DNA of 19,117 bases from Thermoplasmatota archaeon (GCA_030605515.1 JAUWIE010000016.1:1-19117); one strand, 5' to 3'; counted from the first letter of the stretch, positions 7,821-15,807 are shown. The notes: generated from the sequence alone by a model not told the origin. Numbers and translations: made by a program.

Positions 7821-7984
7821 TGTCAAATCTATTTTACTGTACAAAATGTAAAGAATACAAGTTAGATAATATTTGCAATAAATGTAAAATAAAAACCATA
7901 TCAAAAAATCCACCAAGGTTTTCACCCCAGGATCATTATGGGAAGTATAGGAGAAAATTAAAGAAATTAGAAAAAGGTGAATAA
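7820..7984 (+). CDS. nop10: Nop10, H/ACA ribonucleoprotein subunit
   Basis: A 54-codon gene beginning at an ATG that shares one base with the aIF2 alpha stop; GAGGAG just before it is the ribosome site. The protein has a small zinc ribbon (Cys7, Cys10, Cys19, Cys22) and the signature NPPRFSPQDHYGKYRRK (30-46). Nop10 stabilises the Cbf5 pseudouridine synthase in box H/ACA particles that modify rRNA. Length is typical. Position after aIF2 alpha is the common archaeal order. Confidence 0.95.
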   Translation: MSNLFYCTKCKEYKLDNICNKCKIKTISKNPPRFSPQDHYGKYRRKLKKLEKGE

Positions 7985-7987
7985 AAA

Positions 7988-8752
7988 ATGGATTATGTCA
8001 CGGTTAAGTACTTATCTAAAAAACCTAAACTTAAAAACCCAATATTAATAGAGGGTCTTCCAGGTATTGGTAACGTTGGAAAGTTAGCGGTGGAACATTT
8101 AATTGATAGTATTAACGCAATTAAATTTGCTGAATTATACAGCAAGGATTTTCCCCCACAAGTTTTTATTAATACAGATGGAACTATTGAACTAGTAAAT
8201 AATGAGTTTTATTACTGGAAAGCCAAGAAAAAAAATCAGAGAGATCTGATCCTACTTACTGGAGATTATCAAGGTCTTTCATCACATGGGCAATATGAAC
8301 TTGTTGGAACAATTTTGGATATAGCTCAGGACCTAGGTGTAAAAGAAATGTATACTTTAGGTGGATATGGTCTTGGACATGAAATACAAAATCCTAAAGT
8401 ACTGTGTGCCACAACTGATAAACATCTTGTAAAAACAATGAAAAAATATGGGGCAATCTTCAAGAAAAATGAACCAGGTGGTGGCATAGTAGGAGCTAGT
8501 GGATTACTACTTGGACTGGGTAAATTGAGAGGTTTTGAAGGTATATGCTTTATGGGTGAGACTCCAGGTTATCTTGTAGATCCAAAAAGTGCAAAAGCAG
8601 TTTTAAAAATCTTAATGAAAATAACAAACATTAACATAAATCTTGTTGAATTAGAGAAAAAAGCAAAGGAAATAGAGCATATCGCTCATCAACTAAAAGA
8701 AATGGAACATGGCTCAAGAGAGAAATCAGATGAGTTGGGTTATATTGGCTAA
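7988..8752 (+). CDS. PAC2-family proteasome assembly chaperone homologue
   Basis: A 254-residue archaeal PAC2-type protein. The N-terminal motif GLPGIGNVGKLA (23-34), the GGYGLGHE region in the middle and GETPGYLVDP are family features; the last 40 residues form a charged helix. Eukaryotic PAC2 helps assemble the 20S proteasome; archaeal PbaA/PbaB-type proteins bind proteasome rings, but the exact job of this one is not settled. The final residues (GYIG) do not form a HbYX docking tail, which argues against direct proteasome gating. It starts three bases after Nop10 and closes the translation operon. Confidence 0.9.
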   Translation: MDYVTVKYLSKKPKLKNPILIEGLPGIGNVGKLAVEHLIDSINAIKFAELYSKDFPPQVFINTDGTIELVNNEFYYWKAKKKNQRDLILLTGDYQGLSSHGQYELVGTILDIAQDLGVKEMYTLGGYGLGHEIQNPKVLCATTDKHLVKTMKKYGAIFKKNEPGGGIVGASGLLLGLGKLRGFEGICFMGETPGYLVDPKSAKAVLKILMKITNININLVELEKKAKEIEHIAHQLKEMEHGSREKSDELGYIG

Positions 8753-8782
8753 AACTGAACCTAGGTTTTCATTCAGGTATGG

Positions 8783-8790
8783 TTTTATAA
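8783..8790 (+). promoter_or_regulatory. TATA promoter, probably giving a leaderless transcript
   Basis: TTTTATAA lies about 26-33 bases before the ATG at 8816, the spacing expected if transcription starts at or within a few bases of that ATG. No Shine-Dalgarno sequence is visible, consistent with leaderless translation. Confidence 0.55.
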
Positions 8791-8815
8791 AGAGATAAAT
8801 GTTATAAAACTAATA

Positions 8816-9496
8816 ATGACAAAAGAACGAATACATAGATTGTTTCACTTTGTTTTTGCTCTATTTCTTATAATACTAGTAATAATGGTTTTTACAATTG
8901 ATTTAGGAATAAACTGGCAGAATCATTTGGGGGTTGTAACAATAGTTTTTATGATTATTGTAGTCAGTTTTGTACTATACTTAAAAAGGAATCTTTTTTT
9001 TCGTTCTACATCAAATAATTATTCAACATATAATGATGAAATAAGTATTGACTCAATTAATGAAAAATCATCAAAAAAGCAGATGTCTGAATCTCAAATA
9101 GAAATAAAAAATGATTTTAACACAATTTTAAGGATAATTGATCGAGAGTTTAAACCTGAAGCTGTAAATAAGGAAGAAACAGAAAAACAACTGATTAAGT
9201 TTCTTAATAAAAAATTTCCAAAAAAAACACAGCGTCATGGTCATACATCAGATGGAAAAAAAGTAGGCATTGTAATTGATGGTACGTATTCCTTAGAACT
9301 TGTTGTTTTAAACAATGAAAGTAAGCTTCTATCTATTGTTGATAATATAATTACTTCGAGGAGAGATTTCAGTGAAGTTGCAGTTATTTTAATTGATATC
9401 GGAAAAATTTCTAATATTAAAATTAAAGAGTATATTGAAGAATTTAAAGAGTTAGGCGCAAAAATAATTATTAAAAAAATAGAAGTAGATGAATAA
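8816..9496 (+). CDS. two-helix membrane protein with possible nuclease-like cytoplasmic domain
   Basis: A 226-residue protein of no recognised family. Two membrane helices (about 8-28 and 37-57) form a hairpin, followed by a charged linker and a soluble domain (98-226), presumably cytoplasmic. The domain has the order helix, GKKVGIVID strand, SLELVV strand, helix, then EVAVILIDIG strand. That layout recalls the restriction-endonuclease-like (PD-D/ExK) fold, with Asp155 and Glu161 in the right places, but the expected Lys two residues after Glu161 is Val163. It would therefore be a degenerate or non-catalytic member, if the fold guess holds. It is monocistronic and converges with the next gene. 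Fold inference is tentative. Confidence 0.7.
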   Translation: MTKERIHRLFHFVFALFLIILVIMVFTIDLGINWQNHLGVVTIVFMIIVVSFVLYLKRNLFFRSTSNNYSTYNDEISIDSINEKSSKKQMSESQIEIKNDFNTILRIIDREFKPEAVNKEETEKQLIKFLNKKFPKKTQRHGHTSDGKKVGIVIDGTYSLELVVLNNESKLLSIVDNIITSRRDFSEVAVILIDIGKISNIKIKEYIEEFKELGAKIIIKKIEVDE

Positions 9497-9542
9497 TAAA
9501 TCAATTATTAATGGTAATTAAATATTAGATACGATTAAACAT

Positions 9543-10088
9543 TTATAGATTTTCTTCATACAAATCAAGTATCTCTTTATAATCAAGAGCATTGCCAGTT
9601 GTATAGAGAACTATGGATTCATAATCAAATTCTTCATTGTTATCTTCAGTAACAATTATTACAACTGCAGTTATACCTTTAAGAAAACCATAATACTCAA
9701 ATGGTTTTTCTCCAAAATTACTAATACCCTCATATTTCAAACTATATCCTTCATTTTCTAATTCTTGTTTATAATCGCTAATAACAGCATCATTAGATTC
9801 ATCAGTGCCATATGCTACATGTTTTATCTTGTCTAAATTTGGTAAATTAGCAAGTTCTGGATATGTTTCTAAATAACTATCGATATCTATTTTCTCATAA
9901 TTACCTATCGGTTGCTTTATTGTCATAAGTTCTTTTATTGGTATAAAACCTGCACTATAAGCAGCACAAAAAATAATAAGTATAATCAATAAAACTATTG
10001 ATATTTTTATAACTTTTTTCTTGTTTTTAAGGCCTAATTTTTTTGTGTTGTCATTGCCTTTAATATTATCAGATTTTTTTCCTTCCAT
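9543..10088 (-). CDS. membrane-anchored protein of unknown function
   Basis: I do not recognise this 181-residue protein. A lysine-rich N-terminus (1-26) precedes a single hydrophobic helix (27-46), so the remaining 135 residues probably lie outside the cell. That domain contains a NYEKIDIDSYLETYPELANLP segment at its start and an SDYKQELENEGYSLKYEG stretch (about 104-121), a pattern of a small alpha/beta fold that several exported archaeal proteins show. No catalytic motif is visible. It has its own promoter and converges on the gene ending at 9496, with a 46-base gap between the two stops. Confidence 0.72.
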   Translation of the reverse strand: MEGKKSDNIKGNDNTKKLGLKNKKKVIKISIVLLIILIIFCAAYSAGFIPIKELMTIKQPIGNYEKIDIDSYLETYPELANLPNLDKIKHVAYGTDESNDAVISDYKQELENEGYSLKYEGISNFGEKPFEYYGFLKGITAVVIIVTEDNNEEFDYESIVLYTTGNALDYKEILDLYEENL

Positions 10089-10140
10089 TAAACCAACCCA
10101 TATTGATAATAGATATCATGTTACTGTTTATCATTACTTG

Positions 10141-10149
10141 TATTTAAAT
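10141..10149 (-). promoter_or_regulatory. TATA promoter of the gene at 9543-10088
   Basis: On the minus strand AATTTAAAT lies about 53 bases before the ATG, predicting a leader near 30 bases. It is separated from the end of the upstream TatD-like gene by T tracts. Confidence 0.45.
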
Positions 10150-10184
10150 TCATCGTGTAAAAAATCCATTATGTAAGAACATCT

Positions 10185-10192
10185 AAAAAAAA
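10185..10192 (-). terminator. T8 tract ending the TatD-like gene
   Basis: Read on the minus strand, eight T follow the TatD-like stop codon by four bases, and a second T6 run follows at 10162-10157. Consecutive T tracts are typical archaeal termination signals. The gene beyond has its own promoter. Confidence 0.6.
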
Positions 10193-10196
10193 TCGA

Positions 10197-11033
10197 TTAC
10201 TTTTCTTCTAAGTTTAAACCATAAATTTTTTCAGGATTATTTTTATGTATGATATTTATTTGTTTCTCAGTAATCATTCCATTTTCAAAAAATTCAATTG
10301 TTCTTTTAGGAACAGTCTTAGGACCTAAAACAGCTCCTGGTCGTCTTGGATCATCAATATAATCTGTCTCCATTAAAAAACGCGTACCTTTTTCAAGTGC
10401 AATAATTATATTTTTCTTACTAGCTAACACAGATGGCATAAGACCAAAGTTCTCATCTTTCATAATTAAGGGTGGCGAATAATGTTTAATGATTCTATTT
10501 GCAGATAGACCTGCTTTCTTACCCATTTCAACAAGTTCTTTACATTGATTTGGCGTAGTACTTTCGGTATGTAAAACTACAGGTACATCTGCATCTTTTG
10601 CCTTTTGCATCCCATAAAAAAGGATATCATTTGAATCATTCAATACTTGTTCATCTACTGGGAAATGAGGTCGGCCTATCTCCCCTATGGCAATGCAATT
10701 TTGAGCCTCACAAAGATCTGCTGCTAGATCCATTCCTTGTTTCATTATCTGAATTGCTTGTTTCCGATCAAATGATTTACTTAATCTAAGATAATCAACA
10801 GGATAGGGGCCTACTGTCACAAAAACATCTATCTCTATATTGGATCGGATTTCTTCAGCCATATTTAATGTCTCTTGATAACAGGAATTATAACTTTTCT
10901 CTTTGATTACAAGTTCAACCATTGGCAACTGACATAATACAAAATGTGTTCCTCCTGCTTTTTTAAAATCTTTGACAGCATCTAAAAATCGACCATCTCG
11001 TCTAAGATGAAGATGATTATCAAATATTATCAA
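10197..11033 (-). CDS. TatD-related metal-dependent hydrolase (TIM barrel)
   Basis: A 278-residue archaeal TatD-like hydrolase. The metal ligands of the amidohydrolase barrel are in place: His7 and His9 in DNHLHL, Glu118 in IGEIGRPHF, His155 in VLHTES, His184 in KHYSP and Asp224 in METDYIDD. The protein matches the archaeal predicted hydrolase group rather than classical TatD nucleases; the substrate is unknown, with phosphoesters including DNA ends plausible. The start codon is TTG at 11033: GAGGTG lies nine bases upstream, and the nearest upstream ATG reads into a stop. Length is complete. It is transcribed alone. Confidence 0.88.
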   Translation of the reverse strand: MIIFDNHLHLRRDGRFLDAVKDFKKAGGTHFVLCQLPMVELVIKEKSYNSCYQETLNMAEEIRSNIEIDVFVTVGPYPVDYLRLSKSFDRKQAIQIMKQGMDLAADLCEAQNCIAIGEIGRPHFPVDEQVLNDSNDILFYGMQKAKDADVPVVLHTESTTPNQCKELVEMGKKAGLSANRIIKHYSPPLIMKDENFGLMPSVLASKKNIIIALEKGTRFLMETDYIDDPRRPGAVLGPKTVPKRTIEFFENGMITEKQINIIHKNNPEKIYGLNLEEK

Positions 11034-11042
11034 TAGATATTA

Positions 11043-11048
11043 CACCTC
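11043..11048 (-). promoter_or_regulatory. ribosome binding site that fixes a TTG start
   Basis: GAGGTG on the minus strand sits nine bases before the TTG at 11033-11031. It decides the start of the TatD-like gene, because no ATG in frame precedes the metal-binding DNHLHL motif. Confidence 0.7.
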
Positions 11049-11106
11049 ATATTACTAACTCTAATATCATAAGTCTAATAAATAAAAACTTTTCTTTCAA
11101 AAGAAT

Positions 11107-11466
11107 TCAGAATTTATATTTCTTCCTTTTTTTTCCGATATAATAAGAAAGAGACTGTTCTTCTTTTTCTTCTTTACCTGATATCATCTCCATGACACTC
11201 TGAGCAAACATCCACCCGAAATAACCCATAAAAAATGTGAAAAAACCAGCAATACTATATCCAATTATCACTTGAATATAATTGCCACCACCAGTTAAAA
11301 ATAAAACAAAAATTCCAGTAGTAATAAATAAGAAGATTAGCAAAAGTATCCATTTTAATGCATGAATTGTAACCTTCATTGTTTTAATTGGAAGTTCATT
11401 CAATGGAATTCTTTTATCAATGAGTTTTGAAAAATTATTTTGACTGGTTTTATTTCTTCTTGGCAC
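11107..11466 (-). CDS. small two-helix membrane protein, unknown function
   Basis: A 119-residue protein starting at GTG 11466. AGGAGG lies just upstream (its complement CCTCC at 11473-11477), and the TATA box predicts transcription start near 11502, which makes the ATG at 11505 too early. The N-terminal 35 residues are basic and polar; two membrane helices follow (about 37-58 and 64-92), then a lysine-rich C-terminal tail (96-119) ending in KKRKKYKF. Both ends probably face the cytoplasm. No family is recognised. It is divergent from the membrane-protein pair starting at 11710. Confidence 0.7.
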   Translation of the reverse strand: MPRRNKTSQNNFSKLIDKRIPLNELPIKTMKVTIHALKWILLLIFLFITTGIFVLFLTGGGNYIQVIIGYSIAGFFTFFMGYFGWMFAQSVMEMISGKEEKEEQSLSYYIGKKRKKYKF

Positions 11467-11523
11467 GTTTTTCCTCCTAGAAAAACAATTTCTGAGTGAT
11501 CCCATAAACGATATGTTTGCGGG

Positions 11524-11532
11524 ATATAAAAA
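11524..11532 (-). promoter_or_regulatory. TATA promoter of the small membrane protein gene
   Basis: TTTTTATAT on the minus strand predicts transcription start near 11500-11503. This leaves a leader of about 36 bases with a strong Shine-Dalgarno before GTG 11466. Confidence 0.6.
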
Positions 11533-11543
11533 GTTAATTCTGT

Positions 11544-11581
11544 AGATAATTATGCAGAATATTATCCAGATGATTATGCAG
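11544..11581. repeat. imperfect 14-base direct repeat in the divergent intergenic region
   Basis: AGATAATTATGCAG (11544-11557) recurs as AGATGATTATGCAG (11568-11581) with one mismatch and a 24-base period. It lies just upstream of the TATA box of the leftward gene and about 90 bases before that of the rightward gene. It may bind a regulator of both genes. Alternatively it may be a remnant of coding sequence, since one + frame reads DNYAEYYPDDYAG through it, but with no start codon. Confidence 0.45.
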
Positions 11582-11664
11582 GCATTTCAAAAGCATCTTC
11601 AATCATGATAAAATTAAATAATTAAAGATTAATTTCTCATGAATAACTAATTGTTTTTCAAAAG

Positions 11665-11673
11665 CTTTAATAA
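11665..11673 (+). promoter_or_regulatory. probable TATA promoter of the 11710 gene pair
   Basis: CTTTAATAA lies about 40 bases before ATG 11710 and predicts transcription start near 11696. That start fits with GGAGAGG at 11701-11707 as the ribosome site. A TTG at 11686 in the same frame would fall upstream of transcription start. Confidence 0.45.
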
Positions 11674-11709
11674 GTCGATATTAATTTGATATGTCGTGAA
11701 GGAGAGGTT

Positions 11710-12471
11710 ATGAGTGAGAAATCTGATCCAACTACGAAGAGAGAACAAAAAATAAAAGAAAAAATTTTAGATGAAACATTTAAAAAAGCAGAAATTTCAC
11801 GTGGAATTAAACTTCCAGAAATAACCACTTTAACAAAAAAACATACAAAAAAAATTTTTCCAAAACTAGGAATCCTTCTAATTATAGTTGGAGTTATAGG
11901 TATTATATTTATTAACAATCTACCATGGGCTTTCATTAGATATGGAACAGGGGATGATAAAACAGAAACTTTTATCTATAGGGATTTTGAAATTGTTGAA
12001 AGCTTAGAAGAAGAAATTAATGCTCTTCTTAAATCACCCTACTATCTTGGAATATCAGATAATGATTTTATCGAAACGCCATCATTATCATCTTATTGTT
12101 TTTTTTCCTTGGTAATATTAGGTGTTGTGATAACATTATTTGGGTTACTTGATCGATGGCGTAATCTCTCATTGGAAGTTTTTACTATAACTCATTTTAT
12201 ATTTGCAACAATTGCTATTATTCCGGGTATTATTATTGTTTTATCGGTTATCAAGTTTTTAGGTGCGCATATCCTATTATTTCATAATGCGCCTTTTGTT
12301 ACCGCACCCGATGTTATTGTTTTTCCTACAGTTTTTATAATTATTGCGCTTGGTTTTATAATTATTAAAATGATGTTTACAGTTATGCGAATGGATTTTA
12401 CCGAACTTCAAAAAATAAGAGAATCAAATATTTCGAAACAATCATCAGCTCATAATGCATTTAGAGGTTAA
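11710..12471 (+). CDS. four-helix membrane protein of unknown function
   Basis: A 253-residue protein beginning at ATG 11710, with GGAGAGG directly before it. The N-terminal 50 residues are charged and cytoplasmic. Helix 1 (about 46-63) is followed by a loop of some 55 residues with acidic character, probably extracellular. Three more helices lie at about 122-141, 152-180 and 196-218, before a short polar tail. No catalytic motif or family is recognised. The stop is five bases before the ATG of the next gene, whose ribosome site GAGGTTA overlaps the end of this one, so the two proteins are made together and probably form one membrane complex. Confidence 0.75.
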   Translation: MSEKSDPTTKREQKIKEKILDETFKKAEISRGIKLPEITTLTKKHTKKIFPKLGILLIIVGVIGIIFINNLPWAFIRYGTGDDKTETFIYRDFEIVESLEEEINALLKSPYYLGISDNDFIETPSLSSYCFFSLVILGVVITLFGLLDRWRNLSLEVFTITHFIFATIAIIPGIIIVLSVIKFLGAHILLFHNAPFVTAPDVIVFPTVFIIIALGFIIIKMMFTVMRMDFTELQKIRESNISKQSSAHNAFRG

Positions 12472-12476
12472 TTTTA

Positions 12477-13637
12477 ATGAATCAAATCTTAGTTAAACGG
12501 GTTAGAAAAATTACTAGTTTAATCATAGTTTCAAGCATCTTTGGATTATGTTTATTGTCACTTCTACCTTTGATTTCAATTAAAAGTAATTCAGCTGATA
12601 ATGCAGAATATCTTAATTTGGATGCAATGGAAAAGAGCGATGATGAGCAAATATATAATTTAGCAAATAGTCTGAGATTAATCAATACTTGTTTTTGGAT
12701 TGTGATAATAATCGGATTATTCTCATTGATTGGAATAATAATAAATATATCAGAAAAAAAACAGTCATTAGCACGAATAATTATTTTAATTGGATGTGTA
12801 ACATTAATATTTAATGTTTTAATTATTTTTTATTATTTGAATTTGATAGATGAAATTGAAAGTTTAAACAACATTATAACATCATCGATGTTTGGACCAA
12901 TATTGTATGCTCATTTACCTATAATAATGGGTATTATATCACTAGGGGGATCAATAGCATATACTAAAGTTGTAACATCTTATTATATACAACATATTTT
13001 AAATCAGAGAAAACAAGTAAAACCAAAGAAAACTAAGAAAATTGATAAAAAAAAGCAAGAAAAACAATATTCTGAAGAAAAGAAATTACCAACAATAGAA
13101 GAAAAATCCGAAGAAGATGAGATACTTAAACAAATACGAGCTGCGCCATTGGAACCTGTGAAAAAAACCCCTACAAAAAAACTTGTTGTGCTAAATGAGC
13201 CCCCCGTTTTAAAAAATGATCATATCAGAGAATTTTCAAAAACAGAAACTCCTAAACCACAACTTATATCAGAAAAAATTGCTTCAAATAAGAAATCACC
13301 TGAAAAAATATCTGTTGCAGAGGAAAAGATTTCAAAACCGGAAATAAAACCCAAATCTATTAAAGAACCATCCATAGAAAAAAAAGAACCAATACCGCCA
13401 TCACCTTCATTTGAAGAAGCATTAACTGCTGCAGTTGAGAAGAAAAAAGCTGAAAAAACGCAAATAATTAAAGATGATGTCAACAATGAATTAAAGCAAC
13501 CTTATGAAAAAAAACATTCAATAAAAAAATTAAAAGTAAAATGTCCAGAATGTAATAATATTTTCACAATCAATAAAGAAGGTGACATAAAAAAAATTGA
13601 ATGTCCCATATGTGGTAAAAAAGGAATAACAAAATAA
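12477..13637 (+). CDS. membrane protein with long charged linker and C-terminal zinc ribbon
   Basis: A 386-residue protein. Four membrane helices lie at about 13-35, 67-89, 97-119 and 137-160, with an acidic extracellular loop after the first. Residues 175-350 form a lysine-, glutamate- and proline-rich linker that is probably disordered. The C-terminus holds a zinc ribbon with two CPxC pairs (CPEC and CPIC, within about 354-380) and an IECPICGKKG ending. The topology places the ribbon in the cytoplasm at the end of a flexible tether, where it could capture protein or nucleic acid. The transmembrane part resembles the preceding gene product in layout (helix, extracellular loop, three helices), suggesting a paired complex. 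Function unknown. Confidence 0.75.
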   Translation: MNQILVKRVRKITSLIIVSSIFGLCLLSLLPLISIKSNSADNAEYLNLDAMEKSDDEQIYNLANSLRLINTCFWIVIIIGLFSLIGIIINISEKKQSLARIIILIGCVTLIFNVLIIFYYLNLIDEIESLNNIITSSMFGPILYAHLPIIMGIISLGGSIAYTKVVTSYYIQHILNQRKQVKPKKTKKIDKKKQEKQYSEEKKLPTIEEKSEEDEILKQIRAAPLEPVKKTPTKKLVVLNEPPVLKNDHIREFSKTETPKPQLISEKIASNKKSPEKISVAEEKISKPEIKPKSIKEPSIEKKEPIPPSPSFEEALTAAVEKKKAEKTQIIKDDVNNELKQPYEKKHSIKKLKVKCPECNNIFTINKEGDIKKIECPICGKKGITK

Positions 13638-13643
13638 AATATT

Positions 13644-14849
13644 TTAACTATCTGCAACTATCCGAATTACATCTCCATCTTTTAACTCATGATCTGCGCC
13701 AATGATACGATGAGTTCTTGCATCGATTGCTCTTATAAAACGATCCCCGATGTCTGTATGAACTTTATAAGCTAAATCTCTAGCAATGCTTCCAAGTGGC
13801 ATCAAATAAGCATCAGGTAAAATCCTACCTTTTTTATCAGATAGATGTGTTTCATCTTCTACGGGATAAACAACTATAAGATTAAGCATCTCAATAGCTT
13901 CCTCAATACATTTTTGAATACCTGTACTACCATATTTCTGTAAAACATGACTCTTAATATACTTCAAAGCCTTTAGCTGTTTACTTGAAAGATCTGATTC
14001 TTTTAATATATTAAAATCATTACTACCTGGATTATAGTCAATAAATCCCTTCTTTGCCGCGTTTGTAAGTGCAAGTTCTCCCTCAGAGCTTGTAGGTATA
14101 ACAACATATCCCTTTTTTTTAAGTTCCAATGATTTTGCTATATCTTTATCAAGTGCAATATCACACTTATTAAATGCTATTAACATAGGCTTACTAATTT
14201 TCTTAATATACTCAGAAAGTTGTAAAACCTCGTCCTCTGTCCATTTAGAAGGCGCATCGGTGTTAAGATTAATTGACCTTACAGCATTATGTATATGATC
14301 CTCTTTAATACCTAAACCTGTTAATTTTTCCGCAAACATTTTCTCGATTTTTTTCCCTTCAAGTTCACATCTTCGTGCAATTGCATCCAAGTCTTTTTTA
14401 ATAATACCATTAAGCCAGAAAGTAATTTCTTTTTCTAAGAAATCAACATCTAAAATAGGATCATAACTGCCAAGACTACATGGATTACCTTCATCATCAG
14501 TACTACCAGATGCATCTACAATATGTATTAAAGCATCTGCCTGCCTGAGATCATCAAGAAATTTATTACCTAGACCACGACCTTCATGTGCACCTGGTAC
14601 TAATCCGGCTACGTCTATGGCCTCAATTGGCACATACCTTGTACCTTTGATGCATTTAGAGTTATGTGGAGTACATTTTACATCAAAATCTTTACAAGGG
14701 CAAGGTTTTCGGACATACATAACCCCTCGGTTTGCCTCAATTGTAGTAAATGGGTAATTAGCAATTTCAGCATTAGCATCTGTTGCTGCATTAAAAAATG
14801 TAGATTTCCCAACATTAGGTTTGCCAACTATCCCTATTTGCATTCCCAT
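13644..14849 (-). CDS. YchF/OLA1-family translation-associated GTPase, archaeal type
   Basis: A complete 401-residue Obg-related P-loop NTPase. Walker A GKPNVGKST is at 9-17, the switch/G3 motif reads DVAGLVPGAHEGRGLGN, and NKCD supplies G4. A Cys-rich insertion after the first switch region (CPCKDF...CTPHNSKC, about 49-66) is typical of the archaeal branch. A helical domain follows in the middle, and a TGS domain occupies about 322-401, ending VIRIVADS. Bacterial YchF and human OLA1 hydrolyse ATP and associate with ribosomes; archaeal members are thought to act similarly. Nine bases separate it from the bactofilin-like gene upstream, so the two are probably one transcript. ATG 14849 is the likely start; a second ATG two codons later is also possible. 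Its stop converges on the zinc-ribbon gene, six bases away. Confidence 0.94.
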   Translation of the reverse strand: MGMQIGIVGKPNVGKSTFFNAATDANAEIANYPFTTIEANRGVMYVRKPCPCKDFDVKCTPHNSKCIKGTRYVPIEAIDVAGLVPGAHEGRGLGNKFLDDLRQADALIHIVDASGSTDDEGNPCSLGSYDPILDVDFLEKEITFWLNGIIKKDLDAIARRCELEGKKIEKMFAEKLTGLGIKEDHIHNAVRSINLNTDAPSKWTEDEVLQLSEYIKKISKPMLIAFNKCDIALDKDIAKSLELKKKGYVVIPTSSEGELALTNAAKKGFIDYNPGSNDFNILKESDLSSKQLKALKYIKSHVLQKYGSTGIQKCIEEAIEMLNLIVVYPVEDETHLSDKKGRILPDAYLMPLGSIARDLAYKVHTDIGDRFIRAIDARTHRIIGADHELKDGDVIRIVADS

Positions 14850-14858
14850 AAATTTGCA

Positions 14859-15782
14859 CTACTCCAGCATTTCATCAACTTCATCAACGATATCAGCATT
14901 GCTCTCAAACCTTCGAACCTTATCCTCTGAATCCTGTTTTGAAGATTTTATGAAAGTAATACCATTTTTAGCAAGAAGTGTACCATTTACAGTTGTTTTC
15001 TTTGATAATAATATTTTTTCTGCAGATATATTCCCTGCCACATTAACCTTACCTTCAATTCTAACCTCACCATCTGAATCAATATTACCCTGCACATTTA
15101 CATTCTCACCACAAAAAACATCACCTGTTGATTTCAGTGTTCCATGAATTACCGAGTTATTATCGATAAAAACATTACCTTTTATATCATAATTTCCTAA
15201 TATTTTACATTCTCTCCCAACATGAAGATTAAAATCCGTTCTGGACTTTTGAACTCCAATAATTGAATTATTCGGTATAAAAAGAAAAATTTCAGAAATA
15301 GGAATTGCGTTTTCAGAATTTTCCTCCATCTCATCAAGAATTCTATCAATCTCTTCACTATGCCCCATCTTTAAAAGCTGTATAAGATATATAAAAATAT
15401 ATATAACCATGGGTATCGGGCTTCGTATATTTATCCAGCCCTGTGCCTCAAATCCTTTTTCAATTTCGACACTATCACCCACGTCAAGATCCCCTTTCAG
15501 AGATAACATACCATTGACTTTTACTTTCTCCCCAAGATAGACATTTCCTCCACTATGTACATCACCACCAATACTTGAAAAAATATCGATTCTAATATCC
15601 TTTGTCGCATCAAGATTACCATCAATTATCACATGCTCTCCAACAAAGATCCTACCATCTGTTTTAATACCAAATTGAAGTAAACATCTATCCCCAATCA
15701 CAACATCTCCCTTTGTGATAATCACACGCTCTTCAAACTTAGTTTTCTCTGGAACAACAAGAGTCTTCCTATCAAACGCCAT
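14859..15782 (-). CDS. bactofilin-like beta-helix protein with an internal hydrophobic segment
   Basis: A 307-residue polymer-forming (bactofilin/CcmA-like) protein. Short repeats of the type GDVVIGDR, GRIFVGEHVIIDGNL and GNVYLGEKVKVNG fill residues 15-115 and again about 180-285, as expected of a right-handed beta-helix in two halves. Between them sits an insertion with a hydrophobic stretch PIPMVIYIFIYLIQLL (123-138) and an acidic helix (142-160), which may form a membrane hairpin or an amphipathic anchor. Bactofilins form filaments that scaffold membrane-bound machinery. I place the start at ATG 15782, because the TATA box at 15808-15816 puts transcription start near 15786, making the gene essentially leaderless; ATGs at 15794 and 15806 lie before that point. 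YchF follows after nine bases. Confidence 0.8.
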   Translation of the reverse strand: MAFDRKTLVVPEKTKFEERVIITKGDVVIGDRCLLQFGIKTDGRIFVGEHVIIDGNLDATKDIRIDIFSSIGGDVHSGGNVYLGEKVKVNGMLSLKGDLDVGDSVEIEKGFEAQGWINIRSPIPMVIYIFIYLIQLLKMGHSEEIDRILDEMEENSENAIPISEIFLFIPNNSIIGVQKSRTDFNLHVGRECKILGNYDIKGNVFIDNNSVIHGTLKSTGDVFCGENVNVQGNIDSDGEVRIEGKVNVAGNISAEKILLSKKTTVNGTLLAKNGITFIKSSKQDSEDKVRRFESNADIVDEVDEMLE

Positions 15783-15807
15783 TGCTAGAGCCATATCACA
15801 TAACATG

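Noticed and set aside
11107..11505. ATG start at 11505 for the small membrane protein
   Set aside because: The TATA box at 11524-11532 places transcription start at about the same point, while the GTG at 11466 has a near-perfect AGGAGG before it.
11552..11608. An 18-codon ATG frame (MQNIIQMIMQ...) in the divergent intergenic region
   Set aside because: It has no ribosome site, a composition expected by chance in AT-rich repeats, and lies within the tandem repeat.
14821..15147. Open frame of 108 codons on the + strand
   Set aside because: It is antisense to the end of the bactofilin-like gene and the start of YchF. Both of those have family motifs; this frame has none and no ribosome site.
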